From: an uncultured Flavobacteriaceae bacterium
Lineage (GTDB): Bacteria > Bacteroidota > Bacteroidia > Flavobacteriales > Flavobacteriaceae
Assembly (NCBI GenBank): GCA_947494825.1
Contig: CANLWN010000002.1
Location: 682,001-746,000 of the forward strand
Direction of reading: 5' to 3'
Length of the DNA: 64,000 nucleotides
Part shown: positions 1 to 10,444 of the stretch, one piece after another
How positions within the stretch are numbered: position 1 is the stretch's first letter
How the letters are laid out: each line of letters begins with the position of its first letter
Program-made: the position numbers and the translations under genes
The notes under the pieces: model-generated
Database searches by the model: none
What the model was told of the DNA's origin: nothing
What the model saw: only the letters and a program-made list of their open reading frames with translations

Positions 1-655
1 CCATTAGATTAATACAATCGCGATACCTATAGTCCATAAGTCCTTTATAGTCCAGGGGAACGTCGGGAAACCAATTTTTTAACGATGAATAGTTATCCTC
101 AAAAGGGCGTATGCCCTGGATAGCCAGATTATGGATACTATATACAAAACGGATGTCCCTAAGCACTTTGTAGGCGGGGTGATAGGTCTTCAAAAACAAC
201 AGCAGACTGGAATGCCAGTCGTGCAAATGGACGATATGCAGGATACCAAAAGCCCCTTTTTTAATAGCTTCGGCGACCGCAGTGCAAAAAATGATGTATT
301 TTATGGCATCGGTATAAAAGGGTTCTTTAGGGTCATTGTGATAGATATGTGCAATATCTCCCGCCTCTATCTCGGAATGGTGAATTACGTAATGGTGTAT
401 GTTCCTGAACTCCTTTTTTGGAATTACCTCGTAGAGTTCAGCGGAATAGGAAGTGCCCCTAAGTTGGAAACTGAGCCGGGTTTTTAGTGTACCCCCGTTC
501 CGGTGCAATCTGGAATAGGCCGGCACAATGACGTGCACCTTGTCGCCCCTTTCAGAAATTTGCCTGGGTACATCCCTGACCACATCGCCCATACCTCCTG
601 CCTTACAATCGGGTATTGCATCATTTTCCGCGGCCACAAAAAGAAAATTGTTCAT
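1..655 (-). CDS. glgA: Glycogen/starch synthase, N-terminal part (cut by window edge)
   Basis: The minus-strand frame is open from an ATG at 655 to the window edge, about 218 residues, and the C-terminal part lies outside. The protein begins MNNFLFVAAENDAIPDCKAG and carries KAGGMGDV at residues 18-25, the K-x-G-G motif that contacts ADP-glucose in GT5 glycogen/starch synthases. HLHDWHSS and SIHNLAIQG further on are also typical of the GT5 N-terminal Rossmann domain. The family transfers glucose from ADP-glucose to an alpha-1,4-glucan in the cytoplasm. It is downstream of eno on the same strand but separated from it by a terminator, so it is probably transcribed on its own. The family is clear; whether the product is glycogen is inferred. 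Confidence 0.85.
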   Translation of the reverse strand, partial: MNNFLFVAAENDAIPDCKAGGMGDVVRDVPRQISERGDKVHVIVPAYSRLHRNGGTLKTRLSFQLRGTSYSAELYEVIPKKEFRNIHHYVIHHSEIEAGDIAHIYHNDPKEPFYTDAIKYIIFCTAVAEAIKKGAFGILHIVHLHDWHSSLLLFLKTYHPAYKVLRDIRFVYSIHNLAIQGIRPFEDNYSSLKNWFPDVPLDYKGLMDYRYRDCINLM

Positions 656-782
656 ATTGGATAGCTATCTAAGTCCGATATTTTGCGTTGCTAACGTATG
701 TTCTTGGATCGTGTTCAGGATTAGGATACAATAGGCATTGATAAGCTCGCTTAAATTAAACAAAGTGTCAGGATATACAAAG

Positions 783-813
783 AAAAAGCCTTCCCAAATG
801 GAGAAGGCTTTTT
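783..813 (-). terminator. Rho-independent terminator after eno
   Basis: An 11-bp perfect stem, AAAAAGCCTTC (783-793) with GAAGGCTTTTT (803-813), encloses a 9-nt loop. On the minus strand it is followed by a T tract. It lies 22 bp past the eno stop. The A and T flanks are symmetric, so it could also work on the other strand, but no plus-strand gene ends here. Confidence 0.85.
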
Positions 814-834
814 TGAGGTTAACAAAAGGTCATC

Positions 835-2139
<1,305 letters not shown>

Positions 2140-2163
2140 TTACTGGTTGAATTTTCACTGCTG

Positions 2164-2171
2164 CAAATATA
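2164..2171 (-). promoter_or_regulatory. -7 promoter element upstream of eno
   Basis: The minus strand reads TATATTTG, a perfect match to the Bacteroidota -7 consensus TAnnTTTG. It predicts a transcript start near 2158 and a leader of about 30 nt before the eno ATG. I see no good TTTG -33 element at the expected spacing. Confidence 0.5.
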
Positions 2172-2247
2172 CGAAAGCACAGGCTGAACCCTTCCGTTTA
2201 GCGGCCTATATTCCCTGGAAAATAACAATTTATTAAACGAAAACGTT

Positions 2248-3360
2248 TTAGTGAGACCCGGTTTCGATCATCTCAAAAAACTGATCAAACAAGTAGGAGG
2301 CATCATGAGGTCCCGGACTGGCCTCCGGGTGATACTGCACGGAAAACACCTGTTTATTTTTCATTCGGATTCCGGCCACCGTATGGTCGTTAAGGTGAAC
2401 ATGGGTGATTTCAAGATCGGGATGAGCCTCGGTCTCCTCCTTATTGATGGCAAACCCGTGATTTTGCGAGGTAATCTCGCCCTTCCCGGTAAGGGTATTC
2501 ATTATGGGATGGTTAATGCCCCTATGGCCATTGTGCATTTTATAGGTAGATACCCCATTGGCCAGTGCAATTACCTGGTGGCCCAGGCAGATACCAAAAA
2601 GCGGTTTGTCTTTGGCAATAATATCTTTGGCCGTAGCGATGGCGTTATTCAGAGGTTCTGGGTCCCCAGGGCCATTGGATATAAAATAACCATCTGGATT
2701 CCATTGGCTCAGTTCCTCAAAAGAGGCGTTGTACGGAAATACCTTTATATAGGCATCCCTTTGGGCTAGGTTGCGAAGAATGTTCCTTTTGATCCCGATA
2801 TCCAGGGCGGCAATTTTATACTTGGCATTTTCATCGCCAAAGAAATAGGGTTCGTCCGCGGAGACTTTGGAAGCAAGTTCAAGACCTTCCATGCTGGGCA
2901 CTTTGGCCAGTTCTTGCTTTAGTTTGGCAATATTGGAAACTTCCGTTGAAATCACGGCGTTCATGGCCCCGTTATCGCGGATATAGCTCACCAAGGCCCG
3001 CGTATCCACATCCGAAATGGCAAAAAGCTTGCTTTCGTCCAAAAATTCCTTCAGACTTTTATCGGCATTGGGCCTAGAGTATTCATAGCTAAAATTTTTG
3101 CATATAAGTCCTGCAATCTTGACCGAATCCGATTCCACTTCTTCTTCATTGGTACCGTAGTTTCCGATATGGGCATTGGTGGTCACCATAAGCTGTCCAA
3201 AATAGGACGGATCGGTGAATATTTCCTGGTAACCTGTCATCCCCGTGTTAAAACAAACCTCACCAAAAGCGGTGCCCTCTTTGTCGCCGACCACTTTCCC
3301 GTGAAAAATGGTCCCGTCTGCCAATAGTATTACTGCCTTTTTTCTAGATTGGTATTTCAT
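2248..3360 (-). CDS. carA: Carbamoyl-phosphate synthase small subunit (glutaminase)
   Basis: CarA hydrolyses glutamine and passes ammonia to CarB to make carbamoyl phosphate for arginine and pyrimidine synthesis. The 370 residues comprise the N-terminal CPSase small-chain domain (FNTGMTGYQEIFTDPSY near residue 37) and a class I glutamine amidotransferase domain. The nucleophile Cys lies in FGICLGHQ near 260, and the His and Glu of the triad lie in QYHPEASPGPHD near 343. No carB is in the window, so the two subunits are unlinked here. carA lies 98 bp after rplQ, beyond a terminator hairpin. Confidence 0.97.
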   Translation of the reverse strand: MKYQSRKKAVILLADGTIFHGKVVGDKEGTAFGEVCFNTGMTGYQEIFTDPSYFGQLMVTTNAHIGNYGTNEEEVESDSVKIAGLICKNFSYEYSRPNADKSLKEFLDESKLFAISDVDTRALVSYIRDNGAMNAVISTEVSNIAKLKQELAKVPSMEGLELASKVSADEPYFFGDENAKYKIAALDIGIKRNILRNLAQRDAYIKVFPYNASFEELSQWNPDGYFISNGPGDPEPLNNAIATAKDIIAKDKPLFGICLGHQVIALANGVSTYKMHNGHRGINHPIMNTLTGKGEITSQNHGFAINKEETEAHPDLEITHVHLNDHTVAGIRMKNKQVFSVQYHPEASPGPHDASYLFDQFFEMIETGSH

Positions 3361-3400
3361 CCGTACTTTAAAAAATTTTAGTTTGACAAATAAACATAAA

Positions 3401-3430
3401 AAAAGGATAAGCTTTTAGGCCTATCCTTTT
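3401..3430 (-). terminator. Rho-independent terminator after rplQ
   Basis: A 9-bp stem, AAAAGGATA (3401-3409) with TATCCTTTT (3422-3430), has a 12-nt loop. On the minus strand it is followed by a run of eight T. It lies 28 bp past the rplQ stop and probably ends the ribosomal superoperon transcript before carA. Confidence 0.75.
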
Positions 3431-3458
3431 ACAATTATTAAAATTTAATAACAATGCG

Positions 3459-3956
3459 CTATTCTTCCGAATCATCTGTTTGCGTTTCAGTGACAGCAAC
3501 CGGTGCCGTATCGGCCTTTTTGCTTCTACCTCGTCTTGTGGATTTCTTTTTCTTGGGTTTGCCCGCATTGTAGATTTCATTGTAATCTACCAATTCGATC
3601 ATCGCCATATCGGCGTTATCACCCAATCTGTTGCCCAACTTAATGATTCGTGTATACCCTCCAGGACGGTCTCCCACTTTTTCAGCAACGTTGCTGAACA
3701 ACTCGGTCACCGCGTATTTATCCCTAAGGTTTCTAAATACGATACGCCTATTATGGGTCCCCTTTTCCACGGTAGGGTTGTTTTCTGCCTTCGACTTGGT
3801 AATCAAGGGCTCTATGAATTGCTTTAGCGCCTTGGCCTTGGCCACCGTTGTATTGATCCGCTTATGTTCTATTAAAGAACAGGCCATATTTGCCAACATC
3901 GCCTTTCTGTGCGCGGCCTTTCTTCCTAAATGATTGACTTTTTTCCCGTGTCTCAT
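3459..3956 (-). CDS. rplQ: Large ribosomal subunit protein bL17
   Basis: L17 binds 23S rRNA near the exit tunnel. The first 120 or so residues match the family ([12 protein letters not shown] start, [20 protein letters not shown]). The C-terminal 45 residues are an extension rich in Lys and Arg that ends in an acidic TQTDDSEE tail, making the protein 165 residues against about 127 in E. coli. It is the last gene of the ribosomal block, 59 bp after rpoA, and is followed by a terminator. Confidence 0.97.
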   Translation of the reverse strand: MRHGKKVNHLGRKAAHRKAMLANMACSLIEHKRINTTVAKAKALKQFIEPLITKSKAENNPTVEKGTHNRRIVFRNLRDKYAVTELFSNVAEKVGDRPGGYTRIIKLGNRLGDNADMAMIELVDYNEIYNAGKPKKKKSTRRGRSKKADTAPVAVTETQTDDSEE

Positions 3957-4015
3957 CGTGCTTTACTATATATTTCCTTCGGTTTCAATGGACCAACCCA
4001 CTTTCCGGAGGTAAA

Positions 4016-5008
4016 TTAATCCTTATCTAATTTATATTTTGAAAGATCCATTCCGAAACTCAGCCCCTTGTTGATGACCAATTCTTCCAACTCGGTCAAA
4101 GACTTCTTACCAAAGTTTCTGAACTTCATCAAATCATTTTTGTTGAAAGAGACCAGGTCTCCCAGGGTATCTACTTCGGCGGCCTTTAAACAGTTTAGGG
4201 CCCTGACCGATAGGTCCATATCTACCAATTTGGTCTTCAACAACTGACGCATGTGAAGCGACTCTTCATCATAGGTCTCCGTTTGGGCTATTTCATCGGC
4301 CTCCAAAGTAATACGCTCGTCAGAGAAGAGCATAAAGTGATGGATCAAAACTTTTGCCGCTTCGGTCAGTGCATCCTTTGGGTGTATGGAACCGTCGGAA
4401 ACAATTTCAAAGACCAGTTTTTCGTAATCGGTCTTTTGCTCCACACGGAAGTTCTCTATACTGTACTTTACGTTTTTAATTGGTGTAAAGATAGAATCTA
4501 CCGCAATGGTACCTAAGGCCGCATTGGATTTCTTGTTTTCCTCCGCCGGTACGTAACCCCTTCCCTTTTCAATGACCAACTCCATGTTGATGCTTACCTT
4601 AGGGTCCATATTGCAAATGACCAGGTCAGGATTTAATACTTGAAACCCTGAAATGAATTTCTGGAAATCCCCAGCGGTCAATTGCTCCTTACCGCTTACG
4701 GAGATGGACACGGCTTCATTGTCCACGTCCTCTATCTGTCTTTTAAACCGTACTTGCTTAAGGTTAAGGATAATTTCCGTAACATCTTCCACGACGCCGG
4801 AAATAACCGAAAACTCATGTTCCACTTTATCTATTCGAACCGAAGTAATAGCAAAACCTTCCAATGAGGAAAGCAAAACCCTTCGCAAAGCGTTCCCAAC
4901 AGTCAATCCATAGCCAGGTTCCAAAGGGCGAAATTCAAACTTCCCCTCAAAATCTGAGGAATCAATCATTATTACTTTATCCGGTTTCTGAAAATTAAAT
5001 AATGCCAT
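4016..5008 (-). CDS. rpoA: DNA-directed RNA polymerase alpha subunit
   Basis: Alpha dimerises to seed assembly of core RNA polymerase. The N-terminal domain (about residues 1-235) contains [20 protein letters not shown], the conserved dimerisation helix. The C-terminal domain (about 250-330) carries [15 protein letters not shown], the helix-hairpin region that binds upstream promoter DNA and activators. The length of 330 is normal. It lies 18 bp after rpsD and 59 bp before rplQ, the usual alpha-operon order. Confidence 0.98.
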   Translation of the reverse strand: MALFNFQKPDKVIMIDSSDFEGKFEFRPLEPGYGLTVGNALRRVLLSSLEGFAITSVRIDKVEHEFSVISGVVEDVTEIILNLKQVRFKRQIEDVDNEAVSISVSGKEQLTAGDFQKFISGFQVLNPDLVICNMDPKVSINMELVIEKGRGYVPAEENKKSNAALGTIAVDSIFTPIKNVKYSIENFRVEQKTDYEKLVFEIVSDGSIHPKDALTEAAKVLIHHFMLFSDERITLEADEIAQTETYDEESLHMRQLLKTKLVDMDLSVRALNCLKAAEVDTLGDLVSFNKNDLMKFRNFGKKSLTELEELVINKGLSFGMDLSKYKLDKD

Positions 5009-5026
5009 ATTGGATCAGTGTTGTTT

Positions 5027-5632
5027 TTATTTAGAGTATAACTCCACAATTAGTTGTTCTTTGATATTTTCTGGAATCTGGATCCTTTCTGGAATGGAGA
5101 CATAAGTGCCTTCTTTCTTTTCAGTGTTCCAAGTAATCCATTCATACACACTGCTATTGGCTGCAAGTGCATCCTGGATGGTCTGAAGGGATTTGGATTT
5201 TTCCCTTACGCCAACAACATCACCTGCTTTTAAGGAGTAGGAAGGTATGTTCACCAATTCACCATTTACGGTAATGTGCCTGTGGGATACCAATTGTCTT
5301 GCCCCGCTTCTGGTCGTGGAAATACCCATTCTGTATACCACATTATCCAATCGCGATTCGCACAATTGAAGTAAAACCTCACCGGTTACTCCCTTGCTCC
5401 TGTTTGCTTTAGCGAATAAATTTCTAAATTGGCGCTCCAAAATACCGTAGGTGTATTTTGCCTTTTGCTTTTCCATCAACTGAACAGCGTATTCGGATTT
5501 TTTTCCTCGACGTCTGTTCTGGCCGTGCTGCCCTGGAGGGTAATTTTTCTTCTCGAAGGACTTGTCTTCCCCGAAAATCGTTTCCCCGAACTTACGGGAA
5601 ATCTTAGTCTTTGGTCCTGTGTATCTTGCCAT
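5027..5632 (-). CDS. rpsD: Small ribosomal subunit protein uS4
   Basis: S4 is a primary 16S rRNA binder that nucleates 30S assembly. The 201 residues start [17 protein letters not shown]. The S4 RNA-binding domain spans about residues 92-155 ([28 protein letters not shown]). In well-studied bacteria S4 represses its own operon by binding its mRNA. Here the 107-bp gap upstream of the gene, wide for this cluster, is a plausible place for such a site. Confidence 0.97.
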   Translation of the reverse strand: MARYTGPKTKISRKFGETIFGEDKSFEKKNYPPGQHGQNRRRGKKSEYAVQLMEKQKAKYTYGILERQFRNLFAKANRSKGVTGEVLLQLCESRLDNVVYRMGISTTRSGARQLVSHRHITVNGELVNIPSYSLKAGDVVGVREKSKSLQTIQDALAANSSVYEWITWNTEKKEGTYVSIPERIQIPENIKEQLIVELYSK

Positions 5633-5739
5633 CTTCTTTAAATTTGGAAATGTGATTATGAATTAAGGCTTATCCTTCGATAATCGTAACTACATCTCCT
5701 GTGAAAATCCGTTCTAACGGACTATTGGTTACTATTGAT
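5633..5739. promoter_or_regulatory. rpsK-rpsD spacer with inverted repeats, possible S4 control site
   Basis: This 107-bp gap stands out in a cluster where most gaps are under 25 bp. It contains two short inverted repeats: TCCGTT-CT-AACGGA at 5708-5721 and TTATC-CTTC-GATAA at 5670-5683. The arms GTAAC (5686-5690) and GTTAC (5728-5732) could pair around the first. S4 autoregulation is known in other bacteria, and a site here is only inferred. I see no T tract and no clear promoter. Confidence 0.3.
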
Positions 5740-6132
5740 TTATACTCTTCTTCTTTTGGGAGGTCTACAACCGTTGTGCGGCATTGGAGTAACATCGATA
5801 ATCTCTGTTACCTCGATACCCGAATTGTGTATGGAACGAATTGCGGATTCCCTACCGTTACCCGGTCCTTTGACGTAGACCTTCACTTTTCTCAATCCGG
5901 CCTCATGTGCTATTTTGGCACAATCTTCCGAAGCCACTTGCGCAGCGTAGGGCGTGTTCTTCTTAGAGCCCCTGAAACCCATTTTACCGGCAGAAGACCA
6001 TGAAATGACATCGCCTTTCTTATTGGTAAGGGAAATAATGATATTGTTGAAAGAAGCTGTAATATGGGCCTCTCCCACGGAGTCTACGATAACTTTACGT
6101 TTCTTTGCCGCTTTTGTACCTGTCTTTGCCAT
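5740..6132 (-). CDS. rpsK: Small ribosomal subunit protein uS11
   Basis: S11 sits on the 30S platform near the mRNA exit. The 130 residues contain [15 protein letters not shown], the family core [20 protein letters not shown], and the conserved C-terminal segment [18 protein letters not shown]. It lies 13 bp after rpsM. Confidence 0.97.
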   Translation of the reverse strand: MAKTGTKAAKKRKVIVDSVGEAHITASFNNIIISLTNKKGDVISWSSAGKMGFRGSKKNTPYAAQVASEDCAKIAHEAGLRKVKVYVKGPGNGRESAIRSIHNSGIEVTEIIDVTPMPHNGCRPPKRRRV

Positions 6133-6145
6133 AATACCCTACTTA

Positions 6146-6520
6146 TTATTTCGTTGCTTTTTTCTTGTTGGCAACCGTTTTTCTTTTTCCTTTTCGTGTC
6201 CTGGAGTTGTTCTTGGTCCGTTGTCCCCTAAGTGGCAGACCAGACCTGTGACGAATGCCTCTATAGCATCCGATGTCCATTAAACGCTTAATGTTCAACT
6301 GGGTTTCGGAACGCAGTTCCCCCTCAATGGTGTACGAAGAGACTGCATCACGGATACGGCCAATTTCATCATCGTTCCAGTCCGATACCTTGGTATCTTC
6401 ATTCACCTGCGCCTTATCCAAAATTTCCTTGGCCCTACTTTTACCGATACCAAAAATGTAGGTGAGGGCAATGACCCCTCTTTTCTGTTTTGGTATGTCT
6501 ATACCTGCAATTCTTGCCAT
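6146..6520 (-). CDS. rpsM: Small ribosomal subunit protein uS13
   Basis: S13 is in the 30S head and contacts the P-site tRNA and the B1 intersubunit bridge. The 124 residues start [20 protein letters not shown] and include [14 protein letters not shown] and the signature [16 protein letters not shown]. The basic tail [15 protein letters not shown] is expected for the tRNA-contacting end. Only 2 bp separate it from rpmJ. Confidence 0.97.
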   Translation of the reverse strand: MARIAGIDIPKQKRGVIALTYIFGIGKSRAKEILDKAQVNEDTKVSDWNDDEIGRIRDAVSSYTIEGELRSETQLNIKRLMDIGCYRGIRHRSGLPLRGQRTKNNSRTRKGKRKTVANKKKATK

Positions 6521-6522
6521 AA

Positions 6523-6639
6523 TTACCCTTGTCTTTGTTTAAATCTAGGATTCTTTTTGTTGATTACGTACAACCTGCCTTTCCTACGTACAATTTTGCA
6601 CTCGGCACTTCTCTTCTTTATTGATGCTCTAACTTTCAT
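6523..6639 (-). CDS. rpmJ: Large ribosomal subunit protein bL36
   Basis: This is a 38-residue gene read directly from the minus strand, with ATG at 6637-6639 and TAA at 6523-6525. It begins [20 protein letters not shown] and ends [10 protein letters not shown]36 is the small protein that organises the 23S rRNA around domains II, V and VI. Of the Zn ligands in the classical C-x2-C-x12-C-x4-H form only one Cys (residue 14) remains, so this is the zinc-independent type. It lies between infA (12 bp) and rpsM (2 bp), the expected position. Confidence 0.95.
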   Translation of the reverse strand: MKVRASIKKRSAECKIVRRKGRLYVINKKNPRFKQRQG

Positions 6640-6651
6640 CCTATTACTATC

Positions 6652-6867
6652 TTAATATCTATATGTAATTCTTGCCTTGGTCAAATCGTACGGGCTCATC
6701 TCTAACTTCACTTTGTCCCCTGGAAGTAACTTGATGTAATGCATGCGCATTTTTCCAGAGATATGTGCCGTAACCACGTGACCATTCTCCAATTCTACTC
6801 GGAACATTGCGTTTGACAATGCTTCGATGATGGTTCCGTCTTGCTCTATCGCTGCTTGTTTAGCCAT
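6652..6867 (-). CDS. infA: Translation initiation factor IF-1
   Basis: IF-1 is a single OB-fold protein that blocks the A site during 30S initiation. The 71 residues [20 protein letters not shown] to TKARITYRY match the family, including [20 protein letters not shown] and the K-L-P-G-D-K-V loop. It lies 90 bp after secY. The adk and map genes found between these two in many bacteria are absent. Confidence 0.97.
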   Translation of the reverse strand: MAKQAAIEQDGTIIEALSNAMFRVELENGHVVTAHISGKMRMHYIKLLPGDKVKLEMSPYDLTKARITYRY

Positions 6868-6957
6868 TTTTTAGTTATCGGTTTTGGTTATCAGTTTCTG
6901 CTTTCTAAATCTTCTTCCCGTTCCGCTTCAACATCAAACGCGCACTTCCCTGTTATT

Positions 6958-8307
6958 TTATGCTACTTTTCTGTTCTTTCCAGTTTTCATTAATCCATCA
7001 TAATGCCTGTTCAACAAATAGGAATTTACTTGCTGTACGGTATCTATGGCCACACCTACCATGATCAAGAGCGATGTACCTCCATAAAATAGGGCCCATC
7101 CCGCCTGAATATCCATTAATTTCACCACAACGGCCGGTAAGACCGCCAACAACGCTAGGAAAACAGATCCCGGCAGGGTGATCAATGACATAATCTTATC
7201 AAGGAAATCACCTGTTTCCTTTCCGGGTCGTATGCCGGGAATAAAGCCCCCACTTCTTTTTAAATCATCGGCCATCTTATTGGTAGGTACCGTAATCGCC
7301 GTATAGAAATAGGTGAATATGATGATCAACAGGCCAAACAGGATATTGTAGGCCAAACCAAAGATGTCCTGGAACTGTACTTCCATCCATTGCCCAACAG
7401 CCGTATCGTTGAACGTTTTTCCCAGCAGGCCGGGCACAAACATGATCGCCTGGGCAAAGATGATCGGCATTACTCCGGAAGCGTTCAGCTTTAACGGGAT
7501 ATACTGCCTAGAGCCCATGATGTTCTTTTCGTATCCTCCCGAAGCGGTTCGTCTGGCATATTGTACGGGTATCTGACGTTGTGCCATTACCAACAACACA
7601 CTTGCCAAAATAACCACAAACCATATGATTACTTCAATGAGCATGAACATGAGTCCGCCCGTATTATTTGTAGTCCTTGAAACAAATTCCTGAACAAAGG
7701 ACTGTGGCATGGTGGCAATGATCCCGATCATGATCAACAGGGATATCCCGTTGCCAATTCCTTTATCGGTAATTTTTTCTCCCAACCACATGGCAAAAAC
7801 ACAGCCTGTGACCAAAATGATCACGGAAGGTATAATGAAATTCAGTCCCTTACCCAATAGGAATGCGCTGTCTGGCACTCCTAGGGCACTTAAGCTATAG
7901 AGGTAGGCAGGGGCCTGAACAATACAGATCCCTATGGTAAGCCATCTGGTAATCTGGTTAATGGTCTTTCTTCCGCTCTCGCCTTCCTTCTGTAATTTCT
8001 GAAGGTATGGAATAGCGATTCCCATTAACTGGACCACGATGGATGCAGAAATATAGGGCATGATCCCAAGCGCAAAAACAGAGGCATTGGCAAAAGCACC
8101 TCCGGTAAATGCGTTCAAAATTCCCAAAATTCCCTGATCCGTTCCCGTGCTATCCGCCAGTCCTGCCAGTTGGGCCGTATCAATACCTGGAAGCACCACT
8201 TGTGCACCAAAACGGTACACCACAAGCAAACCAAGGGTCACAATGATCCTGCCCCTTAGTTCTTCGATCTTCCAAATATTGGATAATACCTCTAAAAATT
8301 TCTTCAT
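6958..8307 (-). CDS. secY: Protein translocase subunit SecY
   Basis: SecY forms the protein-conducting channel of the inner membrane together with SecE and SecG. The 449 residues show about ten hydrophobic segments, the plug-region sequence near residue 60, GIMPYISASIVVQLM near 83, and the cytosolic loop TVPTNKMADDLKRSGGFIPGIRPG near 345 that contacts SecA and the ribosome. It lies 7 bp after rplO at the end of the spc-type segment. No secE or secG is in the window. Confidence 0.97.
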   Translation of the reverse strand: MKKFLEVLSNIWKIEELRGRIIVTLGLLVVYRFGAQVVLPGIDTAQLAGLADSTGTDQGILGILNAFTGGAFANASVFALGIMPYISASIVVQLMGIAIPYLQKLQKEGESGRKTINQITRWLTIGICIVQAPAYLYSLSALGVPDSAFLLGKGLNFIIPSVIILVTGCVFAMWLGEKITDKGIGNGISLLIMIGIIATMPQSFVQEFVSRTTNNTGGLMFMLIEVIIWFVVILASVLLVMAQRQIPVQYARRTASGGYEKNIMGSRQYIPLKLNASGVMPIIFAQAIMFVPGLLGKTFNDTAVGQWMEVQFQDIFGLAYNILFGLLIIIFTYFYTAITVPTNKMADDLKRSGGFIPGIRPGKETGDFLDKIMSLITLPGSVFLALLAVLPAVVVKLMDIQAGWALFYGGTSLLIMVGVAIDTVQQVNSYLLNRHYDGLMKTGKNRKVA

Positions 8308-8314
8308 AATCCAA

Positions 8315-8773
8315 TTATCCTTCTAAGCTTATCGCCTCTCCACCCGCAGCTTCAATGGCCGCTTTGGCGCTGGCGGTAAATTTATGTACCGATATTTTTA
8401 GGGAAGCCTTTAGTTCACCACCTCCCAAAATTTTCACCAAATCATTCTTATGTGCCAATCCATTGGCTACAAGGGTATCCAAAGTCACGGCGTCCTTCAC
8501 CACTTTTTTATCTACCAATTCCTGTAATTTGTCCAAATTGATGCCGGTATATTCCTTTCTATTGATGTTGGTAAACCCAAATTTGGGCACACGTCTTTGT
8601 AAAGGCATTTGCCCGCCCTCGAAACCAATCTTTTTAGAATATCCAGACCTGGACTTAGCCCCTTTGTGTCCTCTGGTAGCTGTTCCTCCTTTACCGGATC
8701 CCTGCCCCCTACCTATTGTCTTTCCGGCCTTTTGGACGCTGCCTTTTGCTGGTTTTAGGTTACTCAAATTCAT
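8315..8773 (-). CDS. rplO: Large ribosomal subunit protein uL15
   Basis: L15 is a late-assembling 50S protein whose long N-terminal arm reaches into the 23S rRNA. The first 60 residues are Gly- and Lys-rich (TIGRGQGSGKGGTATRGHKG), as in the family, and the globular C-terminal half follows. The length is 152. It lies 12 bp after rpmD and 7 bp before secY. Confidence 0.97.
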   Translation of the reverse strand: MNLSNLKPAKGSVQKAGKTIGRGQGSGKGGTATRGHKGAKSRSGYSKKIGFEGGQMPLQRRVPKFGFTNINRKEYTGINLDKLQELVDKKVVKDAVTLDTLVANGLAHKNDLVKILGGGELKASLKISVHKFTASAKAAIEAAGGEAISLEG

Positions 8774-8785
8774 CGCACTAGTATA

Positions 8786-8965
8786 TTAAGCTTCTTCTGT
8801 AGAAACTAGGTGTTTAACTTTATTTATCATCCCAAGGATATTGGGTGTGGTATCATGTTCTACCACCTGGCCAATCTTGCGCAATCCCAGTGCCTCCAGG
8901 GTCCTTTTCTGGTTCTGTGGCCTTTTGATACTGCTCCTTACCTGTTTTACTTTGATCTTTCCCAT
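8786..8965 (-). CDS. rpmD: Large ribosomal subunit protein uL30
   Basis: This 59-residue gene was read directly from the minus strand, ATG at 8963-8965 and TAA at 8786-8788. It begins MGKIKVKQVRSSIKRPQNQK and continues with TLEALGLRKIG and the NPxxxGMI-like segment PNILGMINKVKHLV. This is the compact bacterial L30 fold. It lies between rpsE (14 bp) and rplO (12 bp), its normal place. Confidence 0.95.
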   Translation of the reverse strand: MGKIKVKQVRSSIKRPQNQKRTLEALGLRKIGQVVEHDTTPNILGMINKVKHLVSTEEA

Positions 8966-8979
8966 AATATCCTCTCGAT

Positions 8980-9504
8980 TTATCCTTTAAAAACTTTTTC
9001 TAAAGAAATACCTCTCTGTTTTGCAACCGTCATGGCGCCCCTTAACTGCAAGAGTGCATCAAAGGTAGCTTTTACTACATTGTGCGGGTTGGAAGAACCT
9101 TGGGACTTGGACAGTACATCGTGTACACCTACTGCCTCCAATACGGCCCGTACGGCTCCACCGGCAATAACTCCGGTACCGTGCGATGCAGGCTGTATAT
9201 AAACACGGGCACCACCGAACTTTCCTTTTTGCTCATGGGGTAGGGTGCCTTTGTTCAAAGGAATCCTTACCAAGTTCTTTTTAGCGTCCTCAATGGCCTT
9301 GGCAATGGCTGTGGCTACTTCCTTGGATTTCCCCAAACCGTGACCTACCACACCATTCTCATCGCCTACTACGACAATAGCGGAAAAACCAAAGGCTCTA
9401 CCACCCTTGGTAACCTTGGTAACCCTTTGAACACCAACCAAGCGATCCTTTAACTCCAGACCTCCCGGCTTTACAGTTTCTACATTTTTGTATTTCTGGT
9501 ACAT
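8980..9504 (-). CDS. rpsE: Small ribosomal subunit protein uS5
   Basis: S5 lies at the mRNA entrance and helps maintain decoding fidelity. The 174 residues have the S5 dsRNA-binding-like N-terminal domain ([20 protein letters not shown]) and the C-terminal domain with [20 protein letters not shown]. It follows rplR by 8 bp. Confidence 0.97.
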   Translation of the reverse strand: MYQKYKNVETVKPGGLELKDRLVGVQRVTKVTKGGRAFGFSAIVVVGDENGVVGHGLGKSKEVATAIAKAIEDAKKNLVRIPLNKGTLPHEQKGKFGGARVYIQPASHGTGVIAGGAVRAVLEAVGVHDVLSKSQGSSNPHNVVKATFDALLQLRGAMTVAKQRGISLEKVFKG

Positions 9505-9512
9505 ACTATTAT

Positions 9513-9869
9513 TTAAAATTTAAGTCCCGCTTCCCTTGCGCCTTCCGCCAGTGATTTTACTCTTCCGTGGTATAAACAACCTCCTCGGTCGAAGGCCACG
9601 GTCTCTATACCTGCTTTTTTGGCCTTTTCGGCAATTGCCTTGCCTACAAGTCCTGCAATTTCTGTTTTGGTCCCCTTGGCCTTATCCAGTTCTTTATCCC
9701 TAGAAGAGGCCGAAGCCAAGGTAACACCGTTATTGTCGTCTATTACTTGGGCATAAATCTCCTTATTGCTCCTAAAAACGGACAATCTGGGTCTTGCCGC
9801 AGTTCCAAAGGAAACCTTTCTGATTCTCCTTTTAATACGTTGTCTTCTTTCGGTCTTTGATAATCCCAT
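9513..9869 (-). CDS. rplR: Large ribosomal subunit protein uL18
   Basis: L18 binds 5S rRNA and with L5 forms the central protuberance. The 118 residues include the basic start [38 protein letters not shown], and the terminal [20 protein letters not shown] block typical of the family. It lies 11 bp after rplF. Confidence 0.97.
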   Translation of the reverse strand: MGLSKTERRQRIKRRIRKVSFGTAARPRLSVFRSNKEIYAQVIDDNNGVTLASASSRDKELDKAKGTKTEIAGLVGKAIAEKAKKAGIETVAFDRGGCLYHGRVKSLAEGAREAGLKF

Positions 9870-9880
9870 AATGCTGCTGA

Positions 9881-10423
9881 TTAAGCTGATTTACCTGCTT
9901 TTCTTCTTAATTGCTCTCCCACGAACTTGATTCCTTTTCCTTTATACGGCTCCGGCTTGCGGAACGATCGTATTTTGGCAGCTATCTGCCCTACCAACTG
10001 CTTATCGTGCGAGGTAAGTTTTATAGTTGGATTCTTTCCTTTTTCCGAGGTGGTTTCGATCTTCACTTCGGGTGCAAGGTTCATCACGATATTATGTGAA
10101 AAACCCAATGCAAGGTCCAATTTCTGCCCTTGGTTGCTAGCTCTGTATCCAACACCTACCAGCTCCAATTCCTTGGTCCATCCCTTGGAAACTCCTTCGA
10201 TCATGTTGCTTACCAAGGACCTGTAAAGACCGTGTTTGGCCTTGTGTTCCTTGGAGTCCGATGGTCTTGTGATCCAAACCTGTCCGTCCTCGACCTTTAC
10301 CGATACAGCGGAAAATTCCTGGGTAAGTTCTCCCAATTTACCTTTGACGGTAATAATATTATCTTGGACCTCAACGGTCACTCCTTCGGAAATCGCTACT
10401 GGATTGTTACCTATTCTAGACAT
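9881..10423 (-). CDS. rplF: Large ribosomal subunit protein uL6
   Basis: L6 has two related domains near the GTPase-factor binding site. The 180 residues begin [20 protein letters not shown], and the C-terminal signature [19 protein letters not shown] is intact. It lies 21 bp after rpsH. Confidence 0.97.
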   Translation of the reverse strand: MSRIGNNPVAISEGVTVEVQDNIITVKGKLGELTQEFSAVSVKVEDGQVWITRPSDSKEHKAKHGLYRSLVSNMIEGVSKGWTKELELVGVGYRASNQGQKLDLALGFSHNIVMNLAPEVKIETTSEKGKNPTIKLTSHDKQLVGQIAAKIRSFRKPEPYKGKGIKFVGEQLRRKAGKSA

Positions 10424-10444
10424 TACTCTAACTCTTTTACTATA

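Noticed and set aside
2251-2769. 172-codon plus-strand frame opposite carA
   Set aside because: It is entirely inside carA, whose amidotransferase motifs are intact. The antisense product shows no domain.
3368-3580. 70-codon minus-strand frame overlapping the 3' end of rplQ
   Set aside because: It is an out-of-frame reading of the rplQ C-terminal extension that runs through the terminator.
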